A DNA stretch of 64,000 bases from Agrococcus sp. ProA11 (GCF_039880525.1 NZ_CP156989.1:1116001-1180000); one strand, 5' to 3'; shown: positions 47,705-56,130, counted from the first letter of the stretch. The notes: a model not told the origin generated them from the letters alone. Numbers and translations are program-made.

Positions 47705-48403
47705 CTACGGCACCAGGAAGTTGATCTGCAGGTGCTCCAGGATCACGTCGTCGATGTGGTCGACCCCGCCGGCGTCCGCCGGGCACTCGGCGACGATCGA
47801 GCTGGTGGTGCCGCCGGACTGGAAGTTGCGCGCGAACCACGCCTCGGCGCTGCCGTCATCGGCGTCCTGGATGATCGAGAGCATCTCGACCTCGGCGCCC
47901 TGCGACGCTGATGCCTCCAGCGTGAAGACGTCGGGATCCCATTCCTCGGGGCTCGAATCCGACAGGATGCCCAGCGTCACGGCCGAATTCTCGGCCTCGT
48001 CCGACACATCCGAGTCCTGCCTGCCCTGGAACGCCCAGAACGTGCATCCGGTGGCCGTCTCCACGACGCTGATGGTCGGACCCGCGGGGAACGTGGAGTC
48101 GGGCTGCACCTCGAAGCCGTCGGCCGTGAGCAGGCTCGTCTCCCAGCCCGCGAGCGTGCCGGGCGGCAGCTCTGTGTTGATCGCGACGAGATCGGGGATG
48201 CCTTCGGCCGGTGCGCCCGACGGATCGGTCGTGGGCGATGGCGCTGCGGTCTCGACTGGCTCTTCGGAGACGGACGGCGAGCTCGGGTCGGCGGGCGCGC
48301 CGCTCGGCAGCGGCGGCGGGGTGATGCAGGCGCTGAGCGAGAGGGCCGCGCCGGCAGCGAGCAGGAGCAGCGGAGTCGGCGAGGTTCGGCGGTGCGGTGT
48401 CAT
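47705..48403 (-). CDS. Putative secreted lipoprotein
   Basis: A 232-residue protein with a lipoprotein signal peptide: basic MTPHRRTS, a hydrophobic stretch, and the lipobox LSAC with the acylated Cys at about residue 26. A Pro/Ser/Thr-rich linker to about residue 68 is followed by a soluble domain with two further Cys (GCTFWAFQG and AECPAD) that could form a disulfide. I recognise no family. A TAGCGT -10 and an AGGAGC Shine-Dalgarno precede it. It is convergent with dnaG. Confidence 0.82.
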   Translation of the reverse strand: MTPHRRTSPTPLLLLAAGAALSLSACITPPPLPSGAPADPSSPSVSEEPVETAAPSPTTDPSGAPAEGIPDLVAINTELPPGTLAGWETSLLTADGFEVQPDSTFPAGPTISVVETATGCTFWAFQGRQDSDVSDEAENSAVTLGILSDSSPEEWDPDVFTLEASASQGAEVEMLSIIQDADDGSAEAWFARNFQSGGTTSSIVAECPADAGGVDHIDDVILEHLQINFLVP

Positions 48404-48576
48404 GCGATGCTCCTGGTCGAGCGGGCGATGGGCTGTCGACGCACGCTAGCGGCCGAAACTGCACAGCGGGTGCGGATGCGCGACCTCGTGAGGCGCAGAT
48501 GCTCGACACGGGCGGCGCCGCCCGATGTGGCCGCTGGCTGGGAGTGATGCTACGATTGCTGTCGCTCCTGCAGCGA

Positions 48577-48649
48577 TCCTCGATAGCTCAATTGGCAGAG
48601 CAGCCGGCTGTTAACCGGCAGGTTGATGGTTCGAGTCCATCTCGGGGAG
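48577..48649 (+). tRNA. tRNA-Asn (GTT)
   Basis: A complete cloverleaf. The acceptor TCCTCGA pairs with TCGGGGA (one T-G), the D arm has AGCTC...GAGC, the anticodon stem GCCGG/CCGGC encloses loop CTGTTAA with anticodon GTT at 48610-48612, and the T loop is GGTTCGAGTCC. Discriminator G, CCA not encoded. A TACGAT -10 lies about 20 bases upstream. Confidence 0.95.
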
Positions 48650-48653
48650 CGAC

Positions 48654-48680
48654 AAGGCCCCGCGCATCGCGCGGGGCCTT
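48654..48680 (+). terminator. Terminator of tRNA-Asn
   Basis: AAGGCCCCGCGC-ATC-GCGCGGGGCCTT, a perfect 12-bp stem followed by CTTC, beginning five bases past the tRNA. Confidence 0.75.
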
Positions 48681-48699
48681 CTTCGTCGAGTAGGCCCCT

Positions 48700-48752
48700 C
48701 CGTAGGTCGAGGAGCGCCCGCCGAAGGCGGACGCGTCACGAGACCGAAACCG
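48700..48752 (+). repeat. Dispersed palindromic intergenic element, locus 3
   Basis: One copy: CGTAGGTCGAGGAGCG, then CCCGCCGAAGGCGGACG as an imperfect hairpin, then CGTCACGAGACCG. It lies between the tRNA-Asn terminator and the end of convergent def. Confidence 0.75.
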
Positions 48753-48753
48753 G

Positions 48754-49317
48754 TCACGCCTCGAGGTCGTCGACCCCCGGCAGCCAGCTGATCCCCGGCA
48801 CCCCCCACTTGTTGCGCTTGATGGCCTTCTGCACGCCCTTCGTGCCGAAGGCATCCAGCCGGTCGGCGTAGAGCACGCCATCCAGGTGGTCGAACTCGTG
48901 CTGCAGGATGCGCGCCAGCCACCCGGAGGTCTCGAGCTCGTAGTGCTCGCCGCGCTCATCCTGTGCCCGCAGCAGCGCCCGAGCGCTGCGCTGCAGCGCG
49001 AAGCGCTCGCCGGGGATGGAGAGGCAGCCCTCCTCGTCGTCCTCGTCGGGGATGCCCACCGGTGGCGGGCTGACCCAGAGCTCCGGGTTGACCGCGACGC
49101 CGCGCGTGCGCGTGCCATCCGCATCCGTCCAGTCGTAGACGAACACGCGCTTGCCGATGCCGACCTGGGGCGCTGCGAGACCGACGCCGGGCGCTGCCTC
49201 CATGGTGGTGAACATGTCGGCGACGAGCGCGGCGAGGTCGCCGTCGAAGTCGACCACCGGTGCCGCGGGCTGATGGAGCACGGGCTCGCCGGTGATGCAG
49301 ATGGGCAGAACGGTCAT
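48754..49317 (-). CDS. def: Peptide deformylase
   Basis: A 187-residue metalloenzyme that removes the N-formyl group from nascent proteins. Motif 1 is PGVGLAAPQVG (residues 43-53), motif 2 EGCLSIPG with Cys98, and motif 3 HEFDHLDG with His140, Glu141 and His144. The ATG follows GGAGGAC. It diverges from a DMT transporter gene 42 bases away. Confidence 0.96.
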   Translation of the reverse strand: MTVLPICITGEPVLHQPAAPVVDFDGDLAALVADMFTTMEAAPGVGLAAPQVGIGKRVFVYDWTDADGTRTRGVAVNPELWVSPPPVGIPDEDDEEGCLSIPGERFALQRSARALLRAQDERGEHYELETSGWLARILQHEFDHLDGVLYADRLDAFGTKGVQKAIKRNKWGVPGISWLPGVDDLEA

Positions 49318-49347
49318 GTCCTCCACAGTATCGAGCGCCTGGCGCAG

Positions 49348-49359
49348 TACGGTCGTCAG
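49348..49359 (+). promoter_or_regulatory. -10 hexamer that fixes a leaderless GTG start
   Basis: TACGGT followed by six bases and a GTG in the DMT frame. No Shine-Dalgarno precedes any start candidate in this frame, so this spacing was used to choose the start. Confidence 0.4.
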
Positions 49360-50301
49360 GTGCTGTTCACCGCGCTCGACGACCTTGCGGCTGAGATCTC
49401 GCTCACCCCTCTGCAGGCGCTCGGGATTCCGGTCGCGATCGTGGGCGCCGTCTTCCTCTCGGTCGGGACGCAGTTCCAGCATCGGGGCGTTGGGCACTTC
49501 CAGGGCGGCGACCAGCGCGGTGCGCATCTGGGCGGGTCTGCTCTCGTGGGGCTGCTGAAGAATCCGGCCTGGGTCGTTGGGACGCTGCTGCTCGGGCTCG
49601 CAATCGTGATGCAGCTCGGCGCGCTCGCGCTCGCGCCGCTCATCGTCGTGCAGCCGCTCGGCGCGGTCGCGCTCGTGGTCACCGCGATCCTCAACTCACG
49701 CCTGGCGGGCATCAAGCTCGACCACCTCACCATCCGAGCCATCGTCACCTGCCTGGTCGGCATCGGGCTGTTCGTCACCGTCGCCGCGATCTTCGCCATT
49801 GAGCGGCCCATCCAGGATCGCCAGCTGCTCACGGTGCTGTCACTGCTCGTGGTCGCACTCGTGGGGTTGGGCATCGTGTGGTGGAGCTGGCGCGCCCGGG
49901 CGAACGCGATCTTCTACATCGTCTCGGCCGGGGTGCTCTACGGCTTCGTCGTCACGCTGTCGAAGATCATCATCAACCGCATCATCTCCGGCAACTTCGA
50001 CTGGCTGACGATCGTCTGCGGCGTGGCACTCGTGGTGGCCATGCTCATCGGCAGCTACGCGGTGCAGCTCGCGCACGCCTCAGGCCCGCCCGACCTCGTG
50101 ATCGCCGGGCTCACGGTCGTCGACCCGCTCGTCGCGGTGCTCATCGGCGTGACCGTGCTCGGCGAGGCCGCAGCCACCCCGCCGTGGGCCATCATGGTCT
50201 TTGCCGCTGCAGGAGCGCTGGCCGTCTGGGGCGTGCTCCAGCTCGCTCAGCACCATCCACAGATCCGCACGCCGCTGGCGCCCGAGGAGCAGAATGACTG
50301 A
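49360..50301 (+). CDS. DMT (EamA/NIPA-like) transporter
   Basis: A 313-residue membrane protein with nine or ten hydrophobic segments and short loops. GIPVAIVGAVFLSVGTQFQH opens the first helix, GALALAPLIVVQPLGAVALV and the later GPPDLVIAGLTVVDPLVAVL are the paired conserved helices of the drug/metabolite superfamily, resembling the magnesium-transporter NIPA branch. The substrate is unknown. It overlaps the glycosyltransferase gene by eight bases. Confidence 0.85.
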   Translation: MLFTALDDLAAEISLTPLQALGIPVAIVGAVFLSVGTQFQHRGVGHFQGGDQRGAHLGGSALVGLLKNPAWVVGTLLLGLAIVMQLGALALAPLIVVQPLGAVALVVTAILNSRLAGIKLDHLTIRAIVTCLVGIGLFVTVAAIFAIERPIQDRQLLTVLSLLVVALVGLGIVWWSWRARANAIFYIVSAGVLYGFVVTLSKIIINRIISGNFDWLTIVCGVALVVAMLIGSYAVQLAHASGPPDLVIAGLTVVDPLVAVLIGVTVLGEAAATPPWAIMVFAAAGALAVWGVLQLAQHHPQIRTPLAPEEQND

Positions 50302-51493
50302 TCGACCCCTTCGCATCCTGATCGCGACCGACACCTTCGCGCCCGACGTGAATGGAGCAGCGAAGTTCACCACCCGCCTCGCGGCCCAACTGACGGCCCG
50401 CGGGCACGAGGTGCATGTCGTGGCCTCGGCGCTGGGCCGCGGTCGGCAGGGCACGCGCGTCGAGGAGCACGAGGGGCAGCGGTTCTCGGTGCACCGACTG
50501 CGCTCGATGCTCTACCCCGGCCACGAATGGCTGCGCTTCGCGGAGCCGTGGCGGATGTTTCAGAACGCAGCGTCGCTGCTCGACGCGCTCAAGCCCGACG
50601 TCGTCCACTTCCAGTCGCACGTCATCCTCGGCCGGGCCTTCTCGACCGAGGCGAAGAAGCGCGGCATCCGGGTGATCGGCACGAACCACCTCATGTTCGA
50701 GAACCTGATGGACCACTCGAACGTGCCGAAGTTCCTGCAGGAGCAGACGGTCGAGCGGCTGTGGAAGGACGCCGCGACGGTGCTGCAGCGCTGCGATGTC
50801 GTCACGACGCCCACGCGGCGCAGCGCCGACTACCTCGAGCTCAAGACCGGCCTCCGTGGCGTGCACGCGATCTCCTGCGGGCTGCCCGGCGACCAGTACA
50901 GCCCGAATCCGGAGCGGCAGCGCGGTCGCATCGTCTTCGTCGGCCGCGTCACGAGCGAGAAGCGGCTCGACACGCTCGTGCGCGCGGTCGCGCTCCTGCC
51001 GGAGGACGTGACGTGGCATCTCGACATCGTCGGGGGCGGCGACCAGATCGATGAGCTCGGCAAGCTCGCGCGCGAGCTCCACATCGCCGACCGCGTCACG
51101 CTGACGGGCTACGTCTCCGATCAGGAGCTGCGCGACCGTCTGCGGTCGGCGGAGGTCTTCGCCATGCCGTCGACAGCTGAGCTGCAGTCGATCGCGACCA
51201 TGGAGGCGATGGCGACCGGGCTGCCGGTCGTCGCCGCCAACGCCGTCGCGCTGCCGCACCTGGTCACCGACGGCGTCAACGGATGGCTGTTCCGGCCGGA
51301 CGACGCGCCCGACCTGGCAGAGAAGCTCGAGCGCATCCTGCGCCTGAGCGACGAGGACTACGCCAAGTACCAGCAGCACAGCCTGCAGATGGTGGCGCCG
51401 CACGACATCGACGCGACCATCACGGCGTTCGAGCGGCTGTATCGCGGCGAAGACATCCTCGACCCCGACACCCGAGTCGAGATCGCCGACTAG
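50294..51493 (+). CDS. GT4 family glycosyltransferase
   Basis: A 399-residue GT-B enzyme. The N-terminal acceptor domain begins RILIATDTFAPDVNGAAKFT, with HEVHVVASAL and DVVHFQSHVILGR. The C-terminal nucleotide-sugar domain has RIVFVGRVTSEKRLDTLVRA, LDIVGGGDQ and the EX7E-type segment STAELQSIATMEAMATGLPV. It resembles mannosyltransferases of the PimB/MgtA type that build mannolipids, but the acceptor is not certain. Its TAG stop forms part of the tRNA-Met -10. Confidence 0.88.
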   Translation: MTDRPLRILIATDTFAPDVNGAAKFTTRLAAQLTARGHEVHVVASALGRGRQGTRVEEHEGQRFSVHRLRSMLYPGHEWLRFAEPWRMFQNAASLLDALKPDVVHFQSHVILGRAFSTEAKKRGIRVIGTNHLMFENLMDHSNVPKFLQEQTVERLWKDAATVLQRCDVVTTPTRRSADYLELKTGLRGVHAISCGLPGDQYSPNPERQRGRIVFVGRVTSEKRLDTLVRAVALLPEDVTWHLDIVGGGDQIDELGKLARELHIADRVTLTGYVSDQELRDRLRSAEVFAMPSTAELQSIATMEAMATGLPVVAANAVALPHLVTDGVNGWLFRPDDAPDLAEKLERILRLSDEDYAKYQQHSLQMVAPHDIDATITAFERLYRGEDILDPDTRVEIAD

Positions 51494-51496
51494 GCT
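51491..51496 (+). promoter_or_regulatory. -10 hexamer of tRNA-Met
   Basis: TAGGCT, 24 bases before the tRNA. Its TAG is also the glycosyltransferase stop. A short CGGGCC-GCAA-GGCCCG hairpin lies between it and the tRNA. Confidence 0.4.
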
Positions 51497-51520
51497 CGTG
51501 TGCCGGGCCGCAAGGCCCGC

Positions 51521-51594
51521 GGGGCGGTAGCTCAGCTGGTCAGAGCAGAGGACTCATAATCCTTCGGTCACGGGTTCAAGTCCCGTCCGCCCTA
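51521..51594 (+). tRNA. tRNA with CAT anticodon, probably elongator tRNA-Met
   Basis: A 74-base cloverleaf. The acceptor GGGGCGG pairs with CCGCCCT, leaving a G-T first pair. The D arm is GCTC...GAGC, the anticodon loop CTCATAA has CAT at 51555-51557, and the T arm is ACGGGTTCAAGTCCCGT. The GACTCATAATC context is that of elongator tRNA-Met, and the initiator's three G-C anticodon-stem pairs are absent. tRNA-Ile2 (lysidine-modified CAT) cannot be fully excluded. CCA is not encoded. ATCCTGC-TAC-GCAGGAT at 51608-51624 may terminate it. Confidence 0.88.
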
Positions 51595-51727
51595 CGGTGG
51601 GTCACCGATCCTGCTACGCAGGATGCTGTCGCAGCCGACCACAGAAGGACGAACCGATGAGAGAAGTACCATCGCCATCGAGCCGAGCTGCGCGACGCGC
51701 GTCAGCCACGCTTCACGCGGAGCAGCG

Positions 51728-52396
51728 ATGACCGTGCAGCCGCTGACCATCATCTTCGACGTCAACGAGACCCTCTCCGACCTCAGCACCGTAGGAGATG
51801 CGTTCGAGCGCGTCGGCGCCGGTCCGGGCTCGAGCGACGCCTGGTTCGCCACGGTCCTCCGCGACGGATTCGCACTCACAGCGTCCGGAAGCGACGCTAG
51901 ATTCGCCGAGCTCGCGGCGAACAGCGCCCGCCAAGTGCTCGGCGGCCTCCAACTGACGACATCCCTCGATGAGGCCGTCGACATCGTCTTGGACGCTTTC
52001 GCGAGCGTGTCGCTGCATGCCGATGTCGCACCCGCGTTGCAGTCGTTGCGCGGTGCCGGTCATCGCCTGCTCACCCTGTCGAACGGACCGACGAGCACAG
52101 CGGAGCGTCTCCTGCAGTCAGCGGATGCGCTGCACCACATGGACTCGCTGCTGACAGTCGAGGGACACTCGCTCTGGAAGCCGGCCCGGGATTCGTACCG
52201 TTCGGCGCTCTCCAGAGCACGAGTAGCCGGTCGGGCCTACCTGGTCGCGGTGCATCCTTGGGACATCCACGGTGCCGCCCGAGCCGGCCTCTCCACAGTG
52301 TGGGTGAACCGGCGGGGCGCGACATATCCGAGTCATTTCACGCAACCCGACATCACCGTGCGCACGCTTGAGGCCCTCGCCGAGCGACTCGCGTAG
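51728..52396 (+). CDS. HAD hydrolase, 2-haloacid dehalogenase type II-like
   Basis: A 222-residue HAD-fold protein. Motif I is IIFDVNETLSD, with Asp nucleophile and the Asn typical of haloacid dehalogenases. Motif II is LLTLSNGPTS, motif III contains the Lys in SLWKPARDSY, and motif IV is AVHPWDIHGAARAGLSTVWV. True dehalogenase activity is not assured. Base composition is lower in G+C than its neighbours, and it sits right after a tRNA gene, so horizontal acquisition is possible. The ATG follows GGAG at five bases. Confidence 0.85.
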   Translation: MTVQPLTIIFDVNETLSDLSTVGDAFERVGAGPGSSDAWFATVLRDGFALTASGSDARFAELAANSARQVLGGLQLTTSLDEAVDIVLDAFASVSLHADVAPALQSLRGAGHRLLTLSNGPTSTAERLLQSADALHHMDSLLTVEGHSLWKPARDSYRSALSRARVAGRAYLVAVHPWDIHGAARAGLSTVWVNRRGATYPSHFTQPDITVRTLEALAERLA

Positions 52397-52463
52397 GCCC
52401 TCGGCGGAGCCTGGTGGTCTCTCGCCCTCGCGGGCCGAGCGCGCGCCGAGAGTGGTCTGCGGG

Positions 52464-52476
52464 TACGCTCGCGAGC
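52464..52476 (+). promoter_or_regulatory. -10 hexamer for leaderless aldolase-like gene
   Basis: TACGCT, seven bases, then GTG. The spacing supports the GTG as start in place of an ATG 63 bases upstream. Confidence 0.4.
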
Positions 52477-53559
52477 GTGGGCCCCGCAACGCCGTTCCTC
52501 GCCGTCGACCTCGAGCGCATGCAGGCGAACATCGGTCGCGTCGCGGAGGCCGCGAACGCTCGCGGCGTCGCGATTCGCCCGCACGCGAAGACCCACAAGA
52601 CGATCGAGATCGGGCGCATGCAGGTCGCCGCGGGCGCTCACGGACTGACCGTGGCGACCGTGGGGGAGGCGGAGGTCTTCGCCGCCGCAGGCCTCGACGA
52701 TCTCTTCATCGCCTTCCCGCTGTGGCTGGACGCAGGCAAGGCCGCGCGGCTCAGCGCCCTGACCGCTCGGGGCGCCGCGATCTCGATCGGTGTCGACTCG
52801 GTCGACGGCGTGGAGCGGCTCGTGCATGCGGGGCTCGCCGGTCGGATCGCGGTGCGCGTCGAGGTCGACGCGGGCCATCATCGTTCCGGATGCACGCCGG
52901 CGAATGCGGGGGAGGTCGCGGCCGCGGCGCTGCGCGCGGGCGTCGACGTGGAGGGCGTGTTCGCCTTCCCCGGTCACGCTTACGCGCCGGATGCCGGAGC
53001 ACGCGCCGCGCATGACGAGGCGGCGGCGCTCACCATTGCTGCCGAATCGATGCGCGCGGCTGGGATCGCACCGCAGGTGGTGTCGGGCGGCTCGACCCCG
53101 AGCTTCGAGGCGTCGCTCGCGATGCCATCGCCGGTGACCGAGCTGCGGCCCGGCGTGACGATCTTCGGCGATGCGCAGCAGTGGGAGCTGGAGTCGATCG
53201 AGCGGGACCAGATCGCACTCACCTGCCACGCGACGGTCGTGTCGCACGCCGGCGGGCGAGTGGTGCTGGATGCGGGATCGAAGGTGCTGGGCCCGGATCG
53301 CGCGCCCTGGGCGACCGGCCACGGCAGGCTGCTCGACCATCCCGAGGCTCGCATCGTGCAGCTGAGTGAGCACCACGCCGTGGTCGAGCTGCACGCGCCG
53401 GGCTCTCCCGTGCCGCCGCTCGGCAGCGTCGTCCGCGTGGTCCCGAATCATGTGTGCATCGCCGTCAACATGGTCGACGAGCTCTGCGTCTACGACCGTG
53501 CCGACGACGCGGTGCCGTCGGCTCGGTGGAGCGTCGCGGCCCGAGGCCGCAACCACTGA
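52477..53559 (+). CDS. D-threonine aldolase/D-serine dehydratase-like PLP enzyme
   Basis: A 360-residue fold-type III PLP protein (alanine racemase N-terminal domain plus DSD1-type C-terminal domain). VAIRPHAKTHKTIEI, near residue 42, contains the PLP Lys. RVEVDAGHHRSGC and VVSGGSTPSF follow in the barrel. The C-terminal metal site is VPNHVCIAVNMVDEL, where the His and Cys bind zinc or manganese. It should cleave or dehydrate a D-beta-hydroxy-amino acid. It is convergent with the LLM gene. Confidence 0.87.
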   Translation: MGPATPFLAVDLERMQANIGRVAEAANARGVAIRPHAKTHKTIEIGRMQVAAGAHGLTVATVGEAEVFAAAGLDDLFIAFPLWLDAGKAARLSALTARGAAISIGVDSVDGVERLVHAGLAGRIAVRVEVDAGHHRSGCTPANAGEVAAAALRAGVDVEGVFAFPGHAYAPDAGARAAHDEAAALTIAAESMRAAGIAPQVVSGGSTPSFEASLAMPSPVTELRPGVTIFGDAQQWELESIERDQIALTCHATVVSHAGGRVVLDAGSKVLGPDRAPWATGHGRLLDHPEARIVQLSEHHAVVELHAPGSPVPPLGSVVRVVPNHVCIAVNMVDELCVYDRADDAVPSARWSVAARGRNH

Positions 53560-53565
53560 GACCCG

Positions 53566-54390
53566 TCAGCCGCGGGCGCGACCGATCGTCGCCGCGAGCT
53601 GCAGGATGCCGTCGCCGGTCTCCGGCCCGCCATCGGCGCCGAGGGCGAGCAGCGGCACGCTCGTGGCACCGGCCTCGCCGAGCGCGGTCGCGAGGTCGAC
53701 GAGCTGCTGCTCCGAGGCATCCGCCGGCACGTTCGCGAACTGCACGATCGGGATCGTCTCGTGCAGCCCTGCCGCTGCTCTGGCGGCCCGCACCGTCGCG
53801 ACGGCGTCCCGCGTCGCGTCAACGCGGTGGCTGGGGCGCATATCGCCCGCCAGGAGCACGCCGTCGCTGAGCTCGGCGGCGAGCGCGAGCGTCTTCGGTC
53901 CGCCGCCGCCGATGAGCAGCGGCGGAGCCTCCGGCGTCGGCCACCGCAGCTGCACGCCGTCGAGCTGCACGTAACGCCCGTCGACCGTCAGCGACTTGCC
54001 CGAGAGCAGCGTGCGGAGCGCCGTCGCCTGCTCCCGCAGCAGCGTGAGCGGCGACGCTGCGCGTACGCCCGCCTGCGCCATCCACTCCAGCACGCCATGG
54101 CCGATGCCCGGCAGGAAGCGATCCGGGAACATGCGCGCGATCGTCGCGATCTCCATGGCCGTCAGCGCGACGTTGCGCAGCGGCACCGGCATGAGGCCGA
54201 GGCCGACTCGGATGCGCTCGGTCGCGGCGAGCACGGCGGCGGCCGTCGAGGTGCCCGACTGGCCGAAGCAGTCCTCCCACACCCAGAGCTCGTCGACGCC
54301 GGCGGTCTCGGCGGCGCGGGCGACATCGAGGAACCGCTCGGGCGCCTGATCGGGCGGGAGGATGAGGCCGAGCGTCGGTGCTGCGTGCAT
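53566..54390 (-). CDS. LLM class flavin-dependent oxidoreductase
   Basis: A 274-residue luciferase-like TIM-barrel enzyme. It starts PTLGLILPPDQAPERFLDVA, continues VDELWVWEDCF, then RIRVGLGLMPVPLRNVALTA, FLPGIGHGVLEWM and PPLLIGGGGPKTLALAAELS. It uses F420 or FMN; the short single-domain form and actinobacterial host suit F420, but this is inference. The substrate is unknown. The divergent DUF1684 gene starts 64 bases away. Confidence 0.87.
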   Translation of the reverse strand: MHAAPTLGLILPPDQAPERFLDVARAAETAGVDELWVWEDCFGQSGTSTAAAVLAATERIRVGLGLMPVPLRNVALTAMEIATIARMFPDRFLPGIGHGVLEWMAQAGVRAASPLTLLREQATALRTLLSGKSLTVDGRYVQLDGVQLRWPTPEAPPLLIGGGGPKTLALAAELSDGVLLAGDMRPSHRVDATRDAVATVRAARAAAGLHETIPIVQFANVPADASEQQLVDLATALGEAGATSVPLLALGADGGPETGDGILQLAATIGRARG

Positions 54391-54454
54391 AGGGAGAACG
54401 TACGCGGGGCGCCCGTGGGGCGCCAGCACGGGTGGGCGTCGGTAGGCTGAATCC
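54391..54454. promoter_or_regulatory. Divergent leaderless promoters of the LLM and DUF1684 genes
   Basis: Minus-strand TACGTT (54397-54402) is six bases from the LLM ATG, and plus-strand TAGGCT (54443-54448) is six bases from the DUF1684 ATG. Both mRNAs appear leaderless, and all control must fit in the 40 bases between. Confidence 0.5.
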
Positions 54455-55279
54455 ATGACCGATATCGCCGTGACCGCACCCGTCGAGACGGAGCGCGCGC
54501 AGTACGACGCGTTCCGGCAGAAGCGCGACCAGGGGGTGCGTGCCCCGCAGGGCCCGCTCGCGCTGCAGACGACCGCGTGGGTCTCTGGGGCGACCGACAT
54601 CGAGGGTGTGCCCGGCACCTGGGCACCGGCACCGACCGGTGACGGCCTGCAGGTCTCAGCCGATGCTGCGGCAGGGATCATCGTCGACGGCGCGGCCGTT
54701 GACGGCGACGCGATGGTCTACAGCCAGACCTCCATGACGCCGAGTTCGGTGCGCTTCGACGACCGCCTGACTGCCACCGTGATCGGGCCGGACCACCATG
54801 GCCGGTTCGCACTCCGCGTGTGGGATGCCGAGGCTGCCGACGAGCGTGGTTTCGAGGGCATCAGCAGCTTCGACCACGATCCCGCCTGGCACAAGCAGGG
54901 CACGTTCGAGCCGGTCGACGGTGGCGTCGAGTTCGAGTACGGCAAGTCGCGGGGTGGATCACTGCGCAAGGCGTTCTCGCCCGGCACCATCCGCTTCGAG
55001 CACGAGGGGGAGCAGATCGAGCTCGTTGCGCTGCCCGACGGCGACAGCAGCCTGCAGATCGTCTTCGCCGACGCGACCACGGGTGAGGAGACCTACGATG
55101 TGGGCCGCTTCCTCTACGCGCGGCCGCGCCACGACGGCACGGTCTCGCTCGACTTCAACCGTGCCATCGTGCCGCCGTGCGCGATGAGCGATCAGTTCAA
55201 CTGCCCGCTGCCGCCGGCGGGCAACCGGCTGTCGATCGCGGTGCGGGCGGGGGAGCAGCGGCCAGTGTTCCGGGGCTGA
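54455..55279 (+). CDS. DUF1684 family protein
   Basis: A 274-residue soluble protein. The C-terminal half has the DUF1684 pattern: DATTGEETYDVGRFLYARPR, then VSLDFNRAIVPPCAMSDQFN and CPLPPAGNRLSIAVRAGEQ. The N-terminal half is less conserved. No activity is established for the family as far as I know. It is followed by a dispersed repeat region. Confidence 0.85.
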   Translation: MTDIAVTAPVETERAQYDAFRQKRDQGVRAPQGPLALQTTAWVSGATDIEGVPGTWAPAPTGDGLQVSADAAAGIIVDGAAVDGDAMVYSQTSMTPSSVRFDDRLTATVIGPDHHGRFALRVWDAEAADERGFEGISSFDHDPAWHKQGTFEPVDGGVEFEYGKSRGGSLRKAFSPGTIRFEHEGEQIELVALPDGDSSLQIVFADATTGEETYDVGRFLYARPRHDGTVSLDFNRAIVPPCAMSDQFNCPLPPAGNRLSIAVRAGEQRPVFRG

Positions 55280-55282
55280 ATC

Positions 55283-55442
55283 CGGTCTCGTGACGCGCGC
55301 GGCCTAGCGGCCGCGTGCTCCTCGACCTACGAGCGTGCTCCTCGACCTGCGAGGGGTGAGCGTTCGGTCTCGTGACGCGCGCGGCCTGACGGCCGCGTGC
55401 TCCTCGACCTACGACGGCCGTGCGCTCCTCGACCTGCGGTGG
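55283..55442 (-). repeat. Dispersed palindromic intergenic element, locus 4
   Basis: Inverted copies: GGTCTCGTGACGCGCGCGGC with CGGCCGC stems, then CTCCTCGACCTACG or CTCCTCGACCTGCG repeated four times in all. It is the same element as at the other three loci, read from the opposite strand. It separates the DUF1684 and DUF3145 genes. Confidence 0.75.
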
Positions 55443-55546
55443 GAGTGCGAACGACAGCCTTGTTGTTCTTGCGGCGCATGTGGCACACTCGGAGTGTCTC
55501 GACTGGTTCGACCGATGGGGAAGTCGCATCGAACGAGGGAGAGACG

Positions 55547-56074
55547 ATGACTGCTGCGCACACGCTCAGACGACGTCCCGCGACGACCGCGGGGGTCGTC
55601 TGGATCCACGCGTCCCCGCGCGCCATGCGCACCCACCTCGAGTGGGCCGTCGGCCATGCCGTCGGCGATGCACTGCGCTTCCTGTGGCAGGGCCAGCCCG
55701 CCGAGCCCGGCACCGAGCGCACCGAGGTGCACTGGTCGGGCCCAGTCGGCACCGGTGCAGCGATCGCGAGCGCCCTCGCGGGCTGGCGCGGCGTGCGCTT
55801 CGAGGTGACCGAGGACCCGGTGCCCGGCAGCGACGGCATGCGATGGATGCACACGCCGCAGCTGGGCATCACCGCGCAGCGCATCGACGCCTCGGGTTCG
55901 CTCATGGTGCCCGAGGAGCGCATCCGCGCCGCGATCGAGGCCGCCGGCACCGATGCCCGCGCGCTCGTCGGAGCGCTTGACGACGCCATGGGAGGCGCCT
56001 GGGATCGCGAGCTGGAGGTCTACCGGCACGCGTCCGACGGCTCGCCGGTCATCGCGCTGCACCGCGTCGGCTGA
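55547..56074 (+). CDS. DUF3145 family protein
   Basis: A 175-residue soluble protein of the actinobacterial DUF3145 family. VVWIHASPRAMRTHLEWAVG, QPAEPGTERTEVHWSGPVGT, RFEVTEDPVPGSDGMRWMHT and LMVPEERIRAAIEAA follow the family pattern. Its function is unknown, but the gene is repeatedly found beside the fabD-fabH-acpP-fabF cluster, as here, which suggests a link to fatty-acid synthesis. The start follows GAGGGAGAG. Confidence 0.85.
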   Translation: MTAAHTLRRRPATTAGVVWIHASPRAMRTHLEWAVGHAVGDALRFLWQGQPAEPGTERTEVHWSGPVGTGAAIASALAGWRGVRFEVTEDPVPGSDGMRWMHTPQLGITAQRIDASGSLMVPEERIRAAIEAAGTDARALVGALDDAMGGAWDRELEVYRHASDGSPVIALHRVG

Positions 56075-56100
56075 GCCGCCCGCCGACCCCACAGACCGCT

Positions 56101-56130
56101 GAGGGCCCCGCTGCGTACAGCGGGGCCCTC
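56101..56130. terminator. Bidirectional terminator between the DUF3145 gene and fabF
   Basis: GAGGGCCCCGCTG-CGTA-CAGCGGGGCCCTC, a perfect 13-bp stem with a four-base loop in the middle of the convergent gap. Confidence 0.75.

Noticed and set aside
51521-52440. A genomic island inserted at tRNA-Met.
   Set aside because: There is no integrase, no second copy of the tRNA 3' end and only one gene of deviant composition, followed at once by ordinary genes. Kept only as a low-level finding.
54391-55279. A toxin-antitoxin or defence pair in the LLM/DUF1684 divergent genes.
   Set aside because: Both proteins belong to ordinary metabolic or unknown families, are of normal size and show no toxin or nuclease motifs.
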